Position numbers and translations under genes: made by a program. Below the pieces are notes generated by a model, which worked only from the letters and a program-made list of their open reading frames with translations, was not told the origin of the DNA and did not search any database. From NCBI GenBank assembly GCA_013397935.1, contig VZRN01000794.1, positions 3,055,937 to 3,119,936 of the forward strand: a stretch of DNA of 64,000 bases. Direction: 5' to 3'. The stretch's first letter is position 1. Every line of letters begins with the position of its first letter. The stretch is from Dasyornis broadbenti. Lineage: Eukaryota > Chordata > Aves > Passeriformes > Dasyornithidae. Positions 1 to 11,512 of the stretch are shown here, piece by piece.

Positions 1-2305
1 CAGCATGGTGCTGTCTGCAAGTGAAGTTTATCCCTGCAGGCAGCTGCTCGCCCCAGGGACTGGCCAATTTTGGCTTTTGTTGTTTGGTTGTTTGTTTTTT
101 TTTCTCTTAGTAACTCTCCAAAACACACTCCAGGGTGTCTGGTTGCACCTGAGGGATTACCTTTGTGGGAAGGAGAATATAAAAGAACACAGCTGCTGTC
201 CTGAAGATCTGCATTTGTGCTTCTGCCTGGAGATTTTGGACTGGTTGTGGTCCCTGTGCCACCGTGATGAGCATCTGCAGGTGACACCAGCTGCACACAG
301 AGTCTGGCCTGAGCTGCTGCTCTGACTCTTGTCCACAAGGATTTTATAGTCTGTTCCCCTGGTAGAAGCCAAGGGAATGGCCCTGGGCAGGAAAGTTTTT
401 GTGGGATCACGATAATGTATCTGGTTTGGATGCATAAAGATACAATCAAGGCTTGAGAGAAGTGTTGGGAACACTTCTGGGGAGTTTGAATGGATGAAAC
501 AGCTCCACAGGATCCAACAGAGCCTGGGGAAGTGTTTACACAGAGTGTGTTGGCACGAGGTATTCCTGTGTTCCTTGAGTTCCTTTCACCATGGAAAGGC
601 AAATTAAAAAGGGTTTTCTGCTGCCCAGTGGATGCTGGTGAAGTATTTATATTGGAAAGTGTTGTTTCCCAGGGGAATCCATGTCCCTTCCTTTCTGAGA
701 GGCTTGTTTTCATCCGACATCGTGGTGTGATTTAGTGCTTCCGGTACAAGAAGTTAAACAGAGGTTTAAAAATAAAAATACCCCCTCACCCCCAAATCTC
801 AGAATGACTTTTGAACTGGAACAGGCAAGAGAGAATCCCTGTGTGGATTATTTGCTCTCTTGGGTTTTGATCTTGTTTTTTTAACTGGCCCTAAAAATGT
901 CCAGAGGTTAAAATTAGAATAATAAACATTTACAAGGGAATTTTCTGAGGTCAGCTTTCATTTAGCACTGAAAGCCCTTGAAAGCCTGGCCCATTTTGGG
1001 ATGCTGAAGACAAAGTGAGTTTTTTCCTGTTTCATTTTAGAGCTGCATGATGCATGTGGAAACTTGAATTTTCCTTTATTTAGTGGTGTAGCAAAAGCAG
1101 TCTTTTTCTGTATTAACAGAGTCGCACTCATGACGTCAAGAGCAACTAAGCAAAAGCAATGACTTAGAGGTGGAATATCTTGATATTGCAAGCATTTAAT
1201 GAATAATGTAGGTCTTTTTTTCCAAAATCTTCCTGAATGTGTAACATATTGATCACACAAAGTCCTGCAGCCTTTCTGAGGCAGGAAGGAGAGCCACTGT
1301 GTCCATCTCGATCACACTGTCCTGTTACACAGTGCCTTTGGGGAAGGAACACTGTTCCTTTTGTCACTAGATGAACGAGCCGAAACTCTCTTGGGGTTCC
1401 TGTTGGGTGAGTCTGTAATGCAAACCCTGGCTGTGCTGTGTGGGTTTTATAGCTGCTCATCATTCATGCCCTCAGTGTGGGTGTGAGGATGTTCTCTGTG
1501 CTTCAGTTCCTGCCGGTTTGATTCAGGACCACTCTGAAAATGCATCTTGGGGGACAGGTTGTAGCTGCCTCAGGCTCCAGATCTGCTTCTTTGGGGCAGG
1601 ATGGAGTCCTGGCTGCCTCTGGACTGAGGTACTATTTCCATATTTAATTTCTCTTCATGTGTGTGTGCCTGTGTTTCTGTTTTTATTTCTCCACTTCTCT
1701 GAAAGTTCAGCCAATCATGCCTTTTTCTGCCAGCAGCATCCCAGGCTCCTTGGGGTGGATCTCACAGCAATGTGCTGGACATGCAGCATCCCAGATTCCC
1801 TGTTTGCTTGGTTTGTTCCGGATTTCAATGCCAGGTACAATCTGCTTGCACCTTCCAGCTATGACCCTTGTAAAGGAGCCACTCTCCTACAGCAGGGTAA
1901 CACAGACAGGGCTGGTGGTGCTTTGCTGGCAGTGAGGAGCTGAGTTAGGGTGCAATTGGCAACCTCTTTTCTCCCGTGTGAGTCCAAAGAGGATTCTGTC
2001 GTTATTTCTGTGTTTAGTCAGTTGTGCTTTATGGGGTTTAATTCAGTACGAAACAGTAGCTTGTGCTGCCCAAGAGAAAAGTCCCGTGTAAATGGGGTTT
2101 GTTGTGTGCTGAGAGTGCTGCAAGTCCTCAGCCTCCCCAGAAGGAGCTGCTTTGATGTTTGGAGATGCTGGTCTAATCTTCATGCTCCGCAGATGCAGGA
2201 AGTTTAAAGACAAAATTGTGAGCTGAGAGGCTGAGCCCCTGTGCAGATCGGGAGATCCCCGCAGGGAATGCCTGTTGTTCCAGGGCTGCCTCTCTGTGCG
2301 CCTAT
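1..2305. other. Non-coding flank
   Basis: I see no gene and no recognisable repeat. A perfect palindromic CRE-type site TGACGTCA is at 1131-1138. The open frames are short and have no family resemblance. Confidence 0.6.
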
Positions 2306-2935
2306 TCATGAAATTCCTGAACAGTTGGGGTTAGAAGGGACCTTAAAGCTCATCCAGGGCCACCACCAGTGCCACCTTCCACTGTCCCAGGCTGCTCCAA
2401 GCCCTGTCCAACCTGGCCTTGGACACTTGCAGGGATCCAGGGGCAGCCACAGCTTCTCTGGGCACCCTGTGCCAGGGCCTGCCCACCCTCCCAGGGAACA
2501 ATTCCTTCCCAATATCCCATCTGTCCCTGGGCTCTGGCAGTGGGAAGCCATTCCCTGTGTCCTGGCACCCCAACCCTAGGAAAGAATCTCTCTCCGTCTT
2601 TCTTGTGGCTCCTTCAGGCCCTGGAAGGCCACAATGAGATCACTCCAAAGCTTCTCCTCTCCAGGCTGAACAGTTCCAGCTCTCCCAGCAGAGCTGCTCC
2701 ATCCATCTGCTCATCCTGCTGCTTCCTCTGGGCTCTCTCCAGCAGCTCCAGGTCTGTCCTGTGCTGGGCCCCAGGACTGGGGCAGCTCTGCAGGTGGGGT
2801 CTCACCTGAGCAAGGGGCAGAATCTCCCCCTCCCCTGCTGCCCACGCTGGGGGCTCAGCCCAGAGCACGGGGGGTTCTGGGTCCCAGCTCTCACCCACAG
2901 CACCCCCAGCTCCTTCTCCCAGGGCTGCTCTCAGA
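2306..2935 (-). mobile_element. CR1 LINE 3' fragment
   Basis: The stretch opens with the reverse complement of the CR1 3' end (GGGTTAGAAGGGACCTTAAA) and continues through the typical CR1 blocks (CCTGGCCTTGGACACTT, CACAGCTTCTCTGGGCACC). At about 630 bases it is among the longer copies in the window. Confidence 0.9.
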
Positions 2936-4039
2936 CACTTCCCTGCCCAACTTTTTGCATTACACTAAAATCCAGCTTGGTAGCTGCAAGTGGAACAGTC
3001 CCTAAAAACCTTCCCAAGCTCCAGGATGAAACATGGTATAGCTTAGAGTGGCCCTACCAGAAAATGCACCTGCTTGGGGCAGGGACTGGGCCAGCTGAGC
3101 CCCAGAACCTTGTCACCCCTTGTGACCCAGGGTGTTGTGGTGCTGCACTTGGTGACACCAGGCTAATGTTGGGAAAACACCCATGGCACGAAGCCAGAAC
3201 CATGGATGGCCTCAAATCCCTGGGACACAACGCTTGCAGGGAGTCAGTTTCAAACTGTAGTTGGTGCCTTTTTATTGCTGTGTGAAGAGCCCTCGAGCAC
3301 TCTGGCCCCAGCTGTGCCTGCTGCCACCATGGCAGAGCCCAGCTGGGCTCTCGCTCTCCCTGCTCAGCCTCCAGTGCTCACTGTATTTGCAAAGAGAGGA
3401 GAAGGAGGAGGAGGTGTGCTAAACTGAGAACCAGGCAAGGCAAATGCGCTGACAGTTAGAGAGAAACATGTTTTATCAGGAGCTTTTAGACAAAAACCTG
3501 ATTTTTGCATGGAGTGTTCCCTGCCCCTCCTTTTTAGGGTGAAATATTGATAGATAGGATCAGTTTTGTACTTCCCTCCGTTGGTGATGACTCGCATTTG
3601 GCCTCTTTTTGCCAGACCACCTCCATCTGTGGGAACAGGGAATGTTGGAGATTTGAAGACATTACAACTTTAATTTATCTCTTGGCCTTAAAATTAAAAA
3701 ACTTTAGTATTTCTGTTGTTTTACATTAACAGGAAGTAGTCATCTGCTAAGTTAATGATGATTTTAGCTTGTAAACCTAAATGATAACCGTGTCTGACTC
3801 TCCTTGCTTTGTTATAATAGAGAATAATCATCTGCTGGTTTTTAGAGGTGTAACAGAGCATTTGTGGGGCTGAGGGCTTTTTTAAAGCATTCATCCCAAT
3901 GGTGATGTTTGGTGGAAAAATCAAGGGCAAAAGGGAAGCAAAACTCGAGGGAGGTGGAGACTGTAAGGGATCTTTATGGAATGTGAGTGATGAAACACCT
4001 CCTGACTGGTCTGTTCACATTGCCCGTTTCTGGGGTCAC
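2936..4039. other. Non-coding
   Basis: No gene seen. The sequence is AT-leaning from about 3540 to 3900. Confidence 0.6.
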
Positions 4040-5290
4040 TCTCCCCCAGGTGAAGGAAGGACTTTGCCTTGCCTTTGAGCACCCTGAGGCTCCTGCCTGC
4101 CCTTTGCTCCAGCCTGGGCGAGCTCATCCAAGGTGCAGTGTGACCCTCTGCTGTACTGGCCATTCTCCCCGGTTTTGTGTCACCAGCAAAATACTGAGGG
4201 CTCACTCTGTGCATCCTCCAGGTCATAAACAAAGAGGTTAAACTATTCTGGCTCTCATATCCACCCCTGGGAAGTGTCTGTCCTCCAGCTGGACTTTGTG
4301 CCACTGACCACTGTCCATTGGGCCTGGCCATTTGGCCAGTTTTCCACCCACCTCACCGCCCTCTTGTCTGCTCCATACTTTGCCAGCTCATCTGAGGGTG
4401 TGAGAAGAGCCAATGTTGAAAGTCTTGCCAAAGCCAAGACAGACAACATCCTCTGCAATCCCTTCATCCACCCTGATTGTTTCATCCTAGGAGGAGGTCA
4501 GGCTGGTGAAGTGGGATTTTTCCCCTTCCTAAGTCCATGCTGACTACTCCAGATCACCCTCTTGTTATTCAAGTGACTGGAAATGGTTTCCAGATTTAAT
4601 CTAGTGTGGCCTCACAGTGACAGCAGCCAGCTCCCTCAGCACTCATGGGCCATCCCACCTGGTCCCATGGGGTGAAGTATGCCCCGGCTACTGTCCCCTA
4701 ACCTCATCCTCTTCTACTAAGGATAAGTCTTCCTTGTCTGGATTTCCCCTGTAGCCTCAGGAGCCTGCAGTTCCCAAAGGTTGGCCTCACTGGCACCCTT
4801 CATATCCCTTGCCAGATTCAATTCCAGGTGTGTTTTGGCTCTCTTTTCCCCATCCCTGCCCCATCAGTGTTCCCAAATTCCGCCTGGACCACCTGCCCTA
4901 TCAGTGTTCCCAGATTCCTCCTGGATCCCCTGCCCCTGCTCTGCACTTCACATGTGGCTCTGATCAGGAGCCCCATGCTCCTCCTCTCATGAGGGGCCTC
5001 CTGCTCCTCAGCTTGATCAGCTGCCTGTTGGGATGGACTGTCCTTCAGCCTGGAGGAGATGATCCTTTATTCCCAATCAGCTCTTTTGGGTCCCTTTCCT
5101 CTCCAAGCCCATTGGATTCTTCAAGCACACCCTTGAAGAAGATGCCAGAGTCTGTTCTCCTCAAGTCCAGGGCTGTGATGCAGCTTTTCCCCCTCATCTC
5201 CTTCCTTTGAGGGTTCTGAACTCTACGGTCAGTGCAGCCAGAGGTGCCCAAACCTTTGCATTCGTGACCAGTTCTTGCCTGTCTATAAGG
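4040..5290 (-). mobile_element. Decayed CR1 LINE ORF2 (endonuclease end and reverse transcriptase)
   Basis: On the minus strand, 4255-4485 reads a degenerate reverse-transcriptase segment (ELAKYGADKRAVRWVENW, then NGQAQWTVVSGTKSSWR), the region after the FSKAFDTVSH-type block of avian CR1. Further 5' on that strand, at 5045-5326, sits a segment resembling the end of the endonuclease (KSCITALDLRRTDSGIF). The order agrees with one old minus-strand insertion carrying many stops and frameshifts. The interval also holds a roughly 40-base tandem duplication at about 4853-4932. Confidence 0.75.
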
Positions 5291-5299
5291 ATGAGATCC

Positions 5300-5405
5300 A
5301 TTCCCATGGGCAGGGACACCTTCCACTATCCCAGGGTGCTCCTAGCCCCATCCAACCTGGCCTTGGACACTTCCAGGGATGGAACATCCACAGCCTCTCT
5401 GGATG
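5300..5405 (-). mobile_element. CR1 3' fragment
   Basis: It contains CATGGGCAGGGACACCTTCC and CAACCTGGCCTTGGACACTT in the minus-strand CR1 order. It abuts the older ORF2 remnant and may be a separate insertion. Confidence 0.8.
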
Positions 5406-7077
5406 ATCACCCTGCAGGCCCTTCCATGCCTGCGTGCCCACCTCGGTGTGTGGGTGCAGGCTTTCCTGGGGTTTATTTGGACGTGCAGCCGAGTGTGTGA
5501 GGCAGGATGGCAGCAGGAATAGCATAGCTCCTGGCAAAACACCAGGATATGTGAGAACCTCCCTGTTACTGGATGGATGCAGTATTTCTTTTGGATCATC
5601 ATTTCTCTGGCTGTGGTGTCCGAGTCGAGACTGTGCGTGTAGCTTTAGGAAAAGAAAGGCTTTATTTCTGTCTGATATTCTCCCCTACTTACGTGTTTCC
5701 TACTGTATCCAGTCTCTCCAGAAGGGCTGTGTGCAGCTCCCTCCTTCTCCTCTGGCTATTTATAACCCCGGTGACGTTGCAGGAGTGTTTGCTTTGGAAG
5801 AAATCTCTCCGTCTGAGCCAAACCGAAAGCAAACCTGCAGGAGAAAGCATTCCTTGCTTCTCCTCCTGGGGAGAAGGCAGGCCTGGAGAGTGATAGGGAA
5901 TTATCACCTGGCAAGGACAGGAAGCCTGCGAAGGTAAACGGCCTTTTTCTGTTTGACTAATCCAGTGACAAACACCCCCAAAACCGTGACCTTCTCATTC
6001 CGGGGAGCGGAGGCATGAAGCTCTGGGGTGGTTTTTAGAGAGGAGCTGTGAAATGAGTTGCTGAAAGACTCCAGGCTGAGGACAATGGCTCTTTAATAAT
6101 CCAGCAAGACTTGTCTCATCAGCTGCTTGCATGCACAGCATCGAAGCTCAGGGATTGCTGGCCGCCCTCATCAGGTGATGCACAGGGGCTTTTCCTTCTC
6201 CTCCCTTATCGCCAAATATTATGATTGCACTGTGGACGTGATTTCATTACAGTAAAACTGAATTTTGGCTCATGTGTAGCTTTCTAAGCCTTTCGGAACC
6301 CTGGCTCTGAAACTTCTCAAACCTTTCTATTTTTACTGTACTCAGTCTGAATCTAAAATGAGGAATTTAGATGATAGTTTTGTAAAGGTGTAAACTGAAT
6401 AGTCTGTATTGTGTTTGTAGGGGGTTAAGGGCAGGTTTTCCGACGTCTGAAGCTGCATTTGCTACTTTTTGCTGCTTGGGAGCTGTAGAAGACACAGAAA
6501 GTAACACTTGAAGGTTTTGAAGTGCTCATTATGAGGCTGAGCATTTGAGCCTTGGATTTTTGCAGAAGTGCCAATCCCTGAGCAAATGTAGCAATCCAGC
6601 ACAAATAAACAGCCAAGAAAGCAAGTCTACCTCTCTAGAAAGTTCAAGTATTTGCCTTCACTCTGCTGTACTCCCTATTAGATATTTTTAACTCCTAACC
6701 AAACTTCATTTTTGTGAACTGTAATTGCAGGGGTAAAACCTCTGACAGTGATTTTTCGGAAACACAACAGACAGTGGAATTTCTGTGGAAATGTTCTGGA
6801 TTGGAGCTCTTTGGTGTGGATGGGGAAGAAACTGATCTATTCTTGCTCTAGGAAATCGTGGGTGCAGCACAACAGTGCCCAAGTAAGGTCTACCTTTGGG
6901 AGTAGTTAAAGGTCCTTAAGAAATAACAGTGGTTTCTTTGACTCAAGTTTGAGAACATGGGAGGGATGGTAGTGTCCAGAATTTGAGATTCACATCTACC
7001 CACTTAACTCCTGTGGAATCAGTTCTGATTATTTCTGCGTTTCGGGAATCCACTGGGAATAACCAGGAGGCAGCAGA
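5406..7077. other. Non-coding
   Basis: No gene or clear repeat. Reading frames around 5430-5940 are not supported by homology or splice context. Confidence 0.55.
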
Positions 7078-7505
7078 GTATCACAGACTCCCGGAATGGT
7101 TTGGGCTAGAATGGACCTTAAAGTCCATCCACTGTCCAGCCTGGCCTTGGACACTTGTAGGGAACCAGGGGCAGCCACAGCTTCTCTGGGCACCCTGTGC
7201 AGGGCCTGCCCACCCTCCCAGGGAACAATTCCTTCCCAATATCCCATCTGTCCCTGGGCTCTGGCAGTGGGAAGCCATTCCCTGTGTCCTGTCCCTCCAT
7301 CCCTTGTCCCCAGTCCCTCTCCAGCTCTCCTGGAGCCCCTTCAGGCCCTGGCAGGGGCTCTGAGGTCTCCCTGGAGCCTTCCCTTCTCCATATGACCACC
7401 CGCAGCTCTCCCAGCCTGGTTCCAGAGGGGCTCCAGACCTGGGAGCAGCTCCATGGTCTTCTCTGGACTCTCCAGCAGCTCTACATCCTTCTGCTGTCGG
7501 TATCA
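7078..7505 (-). mobile_element. CR1 3' fragment
   Basis: It starts at the reversed tail (GGAATGGTTTGGGCTAGAAT), skips part of the usual tail block, and continues through the CCCAGGGAACAATTCCTTCC and CTCCAGCAGCTCTACATCCT blocks. Confidence 0.9.
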
Positions 7506-7786
7506 AGCAGAGTGACTCCCCTTGTCTGTGCTCCTGGAGAGGGTTTTTTGTCATTTTGGGGTTCAGAAACATGAATGTAATCTGTGTGTTGTGACTGGTG
7601 CCAAGAACAGAAATGCAAGTGCCAGCACAGTAAATGCCAGCCAAAATAAATGTGATGAATGCCAGGGGAAAGGTATTTGACCATGGCTTGGTTTAGCTGC
7701 TCTGTGCATGCTACAGCGTAAAATGTTTGTGCTGTAAACACAAGTTTAGTGTAATTAGTGTAATTAGTTCATGATGAAATCCAGAC

Positions 7787-7965
7787 AGAGCAGGGTGCCC
7801 AGAGAAGCTGTGGCTGCCCCTGGATCCCTGGAAGTGTCCAAGGCCAGGTTGGACACTGGAGCTTGGAGCAGTCTGGGACAGTGGAAGATGTCCCTGCCCA
7901 TGGCAGGGGTGGAATTGAATAATCCTTAATGTCCCTTCCAATCCAAACCATTCCAAGATTTTATG
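7787..7965 (+). mobile_element. CR1 3' fragment
   Basis: Forward CR1 end: GGGTGCCCAGAGAAGCTGTG, then the CCATGGCAGGGG block, ending in CCCTTCCAATCCAAACCATT. Confidence 0.9.
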
Positions 7966-10900
7966 CATTTTGTGGTCAAAGCTCCTGAGACTTGGCTTTG
8001 GTGGGAGCAGGATAAAGTTCCTTCAGGTCCCTCTTCCAATTCCTGCTTGGAATTGTAGTCAGGGACACATAATTCATGCACTTATAGAAAAGTATCTCTC
8101 TAAAAGAAATTAGTTGGGATTTTGTTAAATGCTGATTTTTTTAGGGGTTATATGTGCCAGAAAGCAGAGTTGTAATGGTCCTGGTGGAAGGACCAGGCTG
8201 TTATTTTTCATGCTTACCCAGAGCTGATGCTTGAACATCTTTTAGGAATAAGTTGGACTGGAGGTCAAGGTTATAAAAACAAGGTCTAGCAGACCAAGTT
8301 TTTATTGCACGTTGATCATTGGTAGAGATAAAAGTACAGTTAGATTTTCATCTGAGTTGACACCAAAAGCAGCTTTTGCCTGTGGTTGTGGTGCTGCCTG
8401 TTCCCTTTTTTGTAGGATGAGTTAAGGCGACATATAAACACACTTCCCCAGTAAAGCCTTTAAGCCGTTGGGATTAATGGCTCCAGCTTCCTGAGCATAA
8501 TTTCTTCTTTTGAGCTCTTAATTAAGGTCGTCCTTAGAACCCACGTGCACTAGTGGCCATGGAAGGCACAAGAAGGAGGATGAGAGTTGGAATGATGGAA
8601 TTGCATAGCTCACCCGTGTGTAAAGCCCGGACACAGGATACTGGGAATACAACACCCTGCAGCCGTCACCGACAGCTCCTTATCGCTCCTGTCATGTTGT
8701 TCTCTTTGCCCTTGGGGCACAGGAAATGGATATTTGACTGTTGATCCACATCATGCTTATTAATGAGAAAGGGATTGGATAGGTGGGGATGTCAGGGCCG
8801 TTTCACCTGTGGGTTTTGACTGCCAGCTCCAGAGGGAAAAAAAGAGAGCTGCGGGCTGGGATTTATTGATAATAAAAGACGGTGTTTTATCTTTAGGCTC
8901 TTTGAGTGGAGTGTCTCTCATTCTGGGTATGAGGGAGGTGCTTCTGGCAGGAGCAGCAGGTATAAGTCGGGTTTTTGGGATTACAAAGAAACTTCCTGCT
9001 GAGAAGCCCCAAGGAGTGGATTTCTCACTGCTTTGTCCTCGGTGTGGTTGTGGCATGCAAACACTTAGGATGTGGAGAAAGAGTTGGTTTATCTCTCACA
9101 GGAAAAAGCCCCCTCCACACCCAGCAGCCCTGCTGTTGACCTCTAGCACCAAACATCATCGTGTGTTAACTCTTGCTTTGGTTTTTGGGGTTGTGGCTGG
9201 GTTTGTTTTTGGTTGGTTGGGGTTTGTTGTTTTGAAATGTTTATTTTGCTCGGTATATCTAAGGCCTTAAAGAAGCCAAAGCACCCGATAGTGCAAAACT
9301 GCTGGTGTACCAAGATGTGGGGCAAACAGCAAAGGAATTAACTCTTTTTATGGAAAAATCAGTGGGATACCAATGTGTCCCATTGCAGGATTTGGTGAGG
9401 AAACATCTGTGACAAGCCTTTGGGTTGAAATTTTGGGTTTGGAAGAGATAGAAGCAAATGGGAGTTTTGAGGCAGTGACTGCTTTAACCAGACATTTTTA
9501 ACACAGCTGGGTGATGAGACTTCTGGGAGGACAGGATAAGTGGATCAGGGAATAGGAGTGCCACTTCCCAAGCTGGGGGTGCTGTAGCTGGATGTGGGAT
9601 GCAGTCACATGGGAATGCCCCCCTGCCCTGTGAAAAATGTCCTTATTGTTGAGTGGGGGAGTTTGGAAAGGGTGTCTTGATTCTATTTTTCTCTTTTGTG
9701 GAAAGCTTCACTCTCCCAGGCTGAAATGGGACCTCAGTGGTATTAAACTCTTGTTTTGACCTGGGTATGGGATTGCACGTGCCATGGATGGAATTGCCAT
9801 TCCAGTGTGTTTTCCCTGGAGGGGTGCTGGGTGTTCTGCTCTGCAGAGCCACTCCTGGGAAGATCCATGTGTTTCTCCCAGGATCTAAAGTCAACCGTGC
9901 CCTTGAACCAGGAAGAACAGGAGGCTGGACACACCCTGCAGCCCTGGGAAGCACACAGGATGAGCGAGCAGAGTGAGGATTTTATCCGTTTGGATAAGAT
10001 GACAGCTCCAGCAACTGCTTGGGTGACAAGTGGCATGGAGTGAAGACACTTCACCACGAGGTCTTGTATCCTGGTGGACCTCCAGGGATTTGGGATCCCA
10101 CTGCTGCTCTTACCACCCCTGCTAGTGGTTCAGGAGTAAAAGTTTGAGAGTGCACAAGGAATGTGCGTGATCCCTCAGAGCTGTCCCAGCGGCTGCAGCC
10201 CCGTGTCTGGGGGTTTGTAGGGAACAGGAGTGGCCTGGGAGTGCCCGGGATCAGCTCAGCCAGGCAGAGCATCCTGAGTTGCAAAACTGCTGTGAGGCCA
10301 AAGGACAACCACGTGTCCAAACACAACAACACGAGGTCTTTCTTAACTCCCTGCTGGAGGAGGAGCAGGGGGCGTTTCCAGCTGATTTTCCAGAGGATTC
10401 TGGTTTGCTGCCAGGGTTTAAAATACACCTTCGCTCTTGCACACGTACTTGAGCACATGATGCTGAAAGTGGAGGAATTCTGCTCAGGGAACTCAGTTCA
10501 ACTTGCAAGCAGGCTGAGCTTTTTATAGGGAAAGAGGGAGAAGTGTGGTTTCCTGCGGACGTTGCTCTGTGAGTCACACATTACATGACACAGCATTCCT
10601 CCCGGGAAACCTAATTGCTGGAACTGATGAGCACATCAGCGCTCTGGAATCGCCCCTTGTGTGAGCAAACACACTTCAACACTTCACCTGGTGCTTCTGG
10701 AAGTTATTCTGATAGTACTTCAGTGATTTTAAACTCAGCTGTTTCATGTTTTTCAGTTTCTATCAGAACCCCATGAATGTAAATATTTTTAGTTTCAAAA
10801 GCAGCTGGCCATTAACAGCCTTGCACATAAGAAGCTGTAATGGCTGTTAATGCTGTCATACAGATGAAATAATAATGATTATTATTTTATTACACGTGTA

Positions 10901-11142
10901 AAAATAATGCTTTAAATTATTTCTCTAATCTAATGCAAACAAAGGTCATAGTAACTTTATAATGCTCTTGTAGCACAGTTTTTCAGCTGTATCAGTGACC
11001 AGGCCAGGTTACTTGAATGGAAAGGCCAAAAAAGAATGCTTAGAAGGTTTTTTGGGATATATGGGCTGGATGTATAGATTTATATTGCTTGTGTGAAGCC
11101 ATATGGACACATCACACAGTCACACCACTGTGCTGGCATTAC
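7966..11142. other. Non-coding, with an AT-rich block near 10.8-11.0 kb
   Basis: No gene seen. A GT-rich low-complexity stretch is at about 9178-9236. An AT-rich block with an 11-bp inverted repeat (10810-10820 and 10842-10852) lies at about 10800-10960. Confidence 0.55.
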
Positions 11143-11512
11143 TTAGGATCACCTTGAGGGCTGTGTCCAGTCCTGGGCCCACCTGGCCAGAGAGCCCTGG
11201 AGGGGCTGGAGTGTGTCTAGGGAAAGGAACGGAGCTGGGGAAGGGGCTGGAGCCCCAGGAGCAGCTGAGGGAGCTGGGAAAGGGGCTCAGGCTGGAGCAA
11301 AGGAGGCTCAGGGGGGACACCAGCAGGAATTTCTGCATGGAAAGGGTGCTCAGGCCTTGGCAGGGGCTGCCCAGGGAGCTTTGGAGTCCCCATCCCTGGA
11401 GGTGGCACTGAGTGCTCTGGGCTGGGGACAAGGTGGGCATCGGGCACAGCTTGGTCTCCGTGGGCTGTGAGGGTTTTTCCAGCCTCAAGGATTCTGGGAT
11501 TCTGAGCAGTTT
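11143..11512 (+). mobile_element. CR1-like element, alternative subfamily
   Basis: It has GGCTCAGGCTGGAGCAAAGG, a block with TTTCTGCATGGAAAGGGTGC, and ends CCAGCCTCAAGGATTCTGGG. The same family occurs at about 61845-62130. The ending resembles CR1 tails, but the body differs from the common copies here. An LTR origin is not excluded. Confidence 0.65.
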
